Program-made: the position numbers and the translations under genes
NCBI GenBank assembly: GCA_017963875.1
Contig: JAGCTA010000007.1
Coordinates: forward strand, 1 to 6,205
Origin: Victivallales bacterium
GTDB lineage: Bacteria > Verrucomicrobiota > Lentisphaeria > Oligosphaerales > Oligosphaeraceae
Reading direction: 5' to 3'
DNA: 6,205 nucleotides
Part shown: positions 5,294 to 6,205 of the stretch, piece by piece
Layout of the letters: each line of letters starts with the position of its first letter
How positions within the stretch are numbered: position 1 is the stretch's first letter
The notes under the pieces: model-generated
What the model saw: only the letters and a program-made list of their open reading frames with translations
Databases searched by the model: none
What the model was told of the DNA's origin: nothing

Positions 5294-6205
5294 ATGGAAA
5301 TCCCCTACTCCAATCACTCATTGGCCAATCCGCTGGAACTATACTCCATCTCCCCACGAGTCATTCCCGCTGACGAAACAACGCAAATCACCATTCGAGG
5401 GCGATTCGCGCAGAGCGACTTCAGAAAAAAGCGTGTCATACGAATCGACTCCATCCCCTGCGACGGACTTTTCTCCGATGGTCGGCTCCCAGGCATCACC
5501 ATGGGCAACGGCTATGACATGCAGCGTCCTGGCTACGAGGAGATTCCATTCACGCTGGATGAATCCACTGGAATCATTTCATTCAAGCATAAATTCCGCG
5601 GCGAGGGCGAACATTTCCTCCTCCTCTGCAACGAACATGGAGAATTTGCAGCCATCAGTGTCTTTGCATTGAAGCCTGACCTGCTGGAACTCCGTCCGTT
5701 CCGAGGTGACATGCACATCCATTCATGCTTCTCTGGGTGCAACCGCGACCGTGCAACGCCCGAGCAATTCGTCGCCACAAGCGCACAGATAGGTCTGGAT
5801 TTCATGAGCATCAGCGACCACAAGCAATTGGCCCCCTCCAGTATCGCCATGGCCTTCACGAACCGTTGCTCCTGCAATATCAAGGCCTATCCAGGCGAAG
5901 AAGTTCATCTTCTAGACCTCCACAACCACCATCTGCTCAACTTCGGCGGAAATTCGGATTTGTGCGATTTCATGAAGAACTCACCAGAGACATTCGCTCA
6001 CGAACTCAAGCCTTATTTTGACGCCATTCCGTCAGACATGGACCACTATGTCCGCGAATTGCTTGCCACCAGCGGCTACCTGCTGGACAAAATCCACCAG
6101 GACGGCGGCCTCTCCATCCTCTGCCATCCTTTCTGGAAACCTGCCCATCGCTTTTATTTGCCGACGTTGGTCCTTGACCACATGTTCTCTGAAGGCAAAT
6201 TCGAC
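5294..6205 (+). CDS. PHP-domain metallohydrolase with N-terminal extension (3' end outside window)
   Basis: An open frame of 304 codons starts at an ATG with AGGA (5282-5285) 8 bases upstream and reaches the window end without a stop. Residues 1 to about 135 form an extension predicted to be beta-rich, without signal peptide or obvious motif. The PHP domain follows: RGDMHIHS (137-144; His141 and His143), SISDHK (172-177; Asp175 and His176), PGEEVH (200-205; Glu202), HNHH (210-213) and ILCHPFW (275-281; His278). All are typical metal-ligand positions of PHP enzymes, which hydrolyse phosphate esters such as histidinol phosphate or nucleotides; the CehA/McbA branch has the same fold. The segment between GEEVH and CHPFW (about 70 residues) is longer than in small PHP enzymes. 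It faces the isomerase/aldolase operon across a shared promoter region, hinting at a role in the same pathway. Enough ligands are seen to call the family; the substrate is unknown. Confidence 0.85.
   Translation, partial: MEIPYSNHSLANPLELYSISPRVIPADETTQITIRGRFAQSDFRKKRVIRIDSIPCDGLFSDGRLPGITMGNGYDMQRPGYEEIPFTLDESTGIISFKHKFRGEGEHFLLLCNEHGEFAAISVFALKPDLLELRPFRGDMHIHSCFSGCNRDRATPEQFVATSAQIGLDFMSISDHKQLAPSSIAMAFTNRCSCNIKAYPGEEVHLLDLHNHHLLNFGGNSDLCDFMKNSPETFAHELKPYFDAIPSDMDHYVRELLATSGYLLDKIHQDGGLSILCHPFWKPAHRFYLPTLVLDHMFSEGKFD

Noticed and set aside
5533..5883. 116-codon minus-strand open frame opposite the PHP gene
   Set aside because: The plus-strand frame carries PHP motifs and a good SD; this frame is Ser/Arg-rich without motifs.
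1..6205. Phage, transposon or toxin-antitoxin content
   Set aside because: No transposase, integrase, terminal repeat pair or small two-gene toxin module was recognised on either strand; the hairpin at 867-989 is the only possible non-coding mobile remnant.

Overview
The window is 6.2 kb of roughly even base composition and densely coding. It carries five complete genes and two cut by the window ends. The gene content is a secreted SGNH hydrolase of the NNGLH type, a sialidase-like propeller end, a tandem class II aldolase, a xylose-isomerase-like TIM barrel, an AbgB-like M20 amidohydrolase and a PHP metallohydrolase with an N-terminal extension. Together with a mixture of strong and absent Shine-Dalgarno (SD) sites, this suits a saccharolytic bacterium of the PVC group, perhaps Lentisphaerota or Kiritimatiellota from a gut or environmental community. 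That placement is an inference from gene content; no marker gene is present.

Left block (1-3025, all plus strand): the C-terminal end of a sialidase-like protein (1-278); a small PNPOx-like flavoprotein with a lipoprotein-type leader and a second, very well-formed internal start (330-848); a 177-bp gap holding a large imperfect hairpin built on a 9-bp period (867-989); an exported SGNH/GDSL hydrolase (1026-1823); and, 23 bp later, an M20 amidohydrolase (1847-3025). The last two probably share a transcript. They could act in sequence, with deacylation outside the cytoplasm and amide hydrolysis inside, but the substrate is unknown.

Right block (3096-6205): a two-gene minus-strand operon encodes a sugar phosphate isomerase/epimerase-like TIM barrel (4409-5212) followed by a two-domain class II aldolase (3096-4391). 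The second aldolase domain has lost all the zinc-site residues. Across an AT-rich 81-bp divergent promoter region, a plus-strand PHP-domain metallohydrolase starts (5294) and runs off the window. Isomerase, aldolase and PHP phosphoesterase together look like a small sugar or sugar-phosphate catabolic module with an unidentified substrate. No transporter or regulator is visible.

There is no clear sign of a mobile element, CRISPR array, tRNA or rRNA. The points most worth a second look are the dual start of the PNPOx gene, the 9-bp-period hairpin, the asymmetric tandem aldolase, and the isomerase/aldolase/PHP module.
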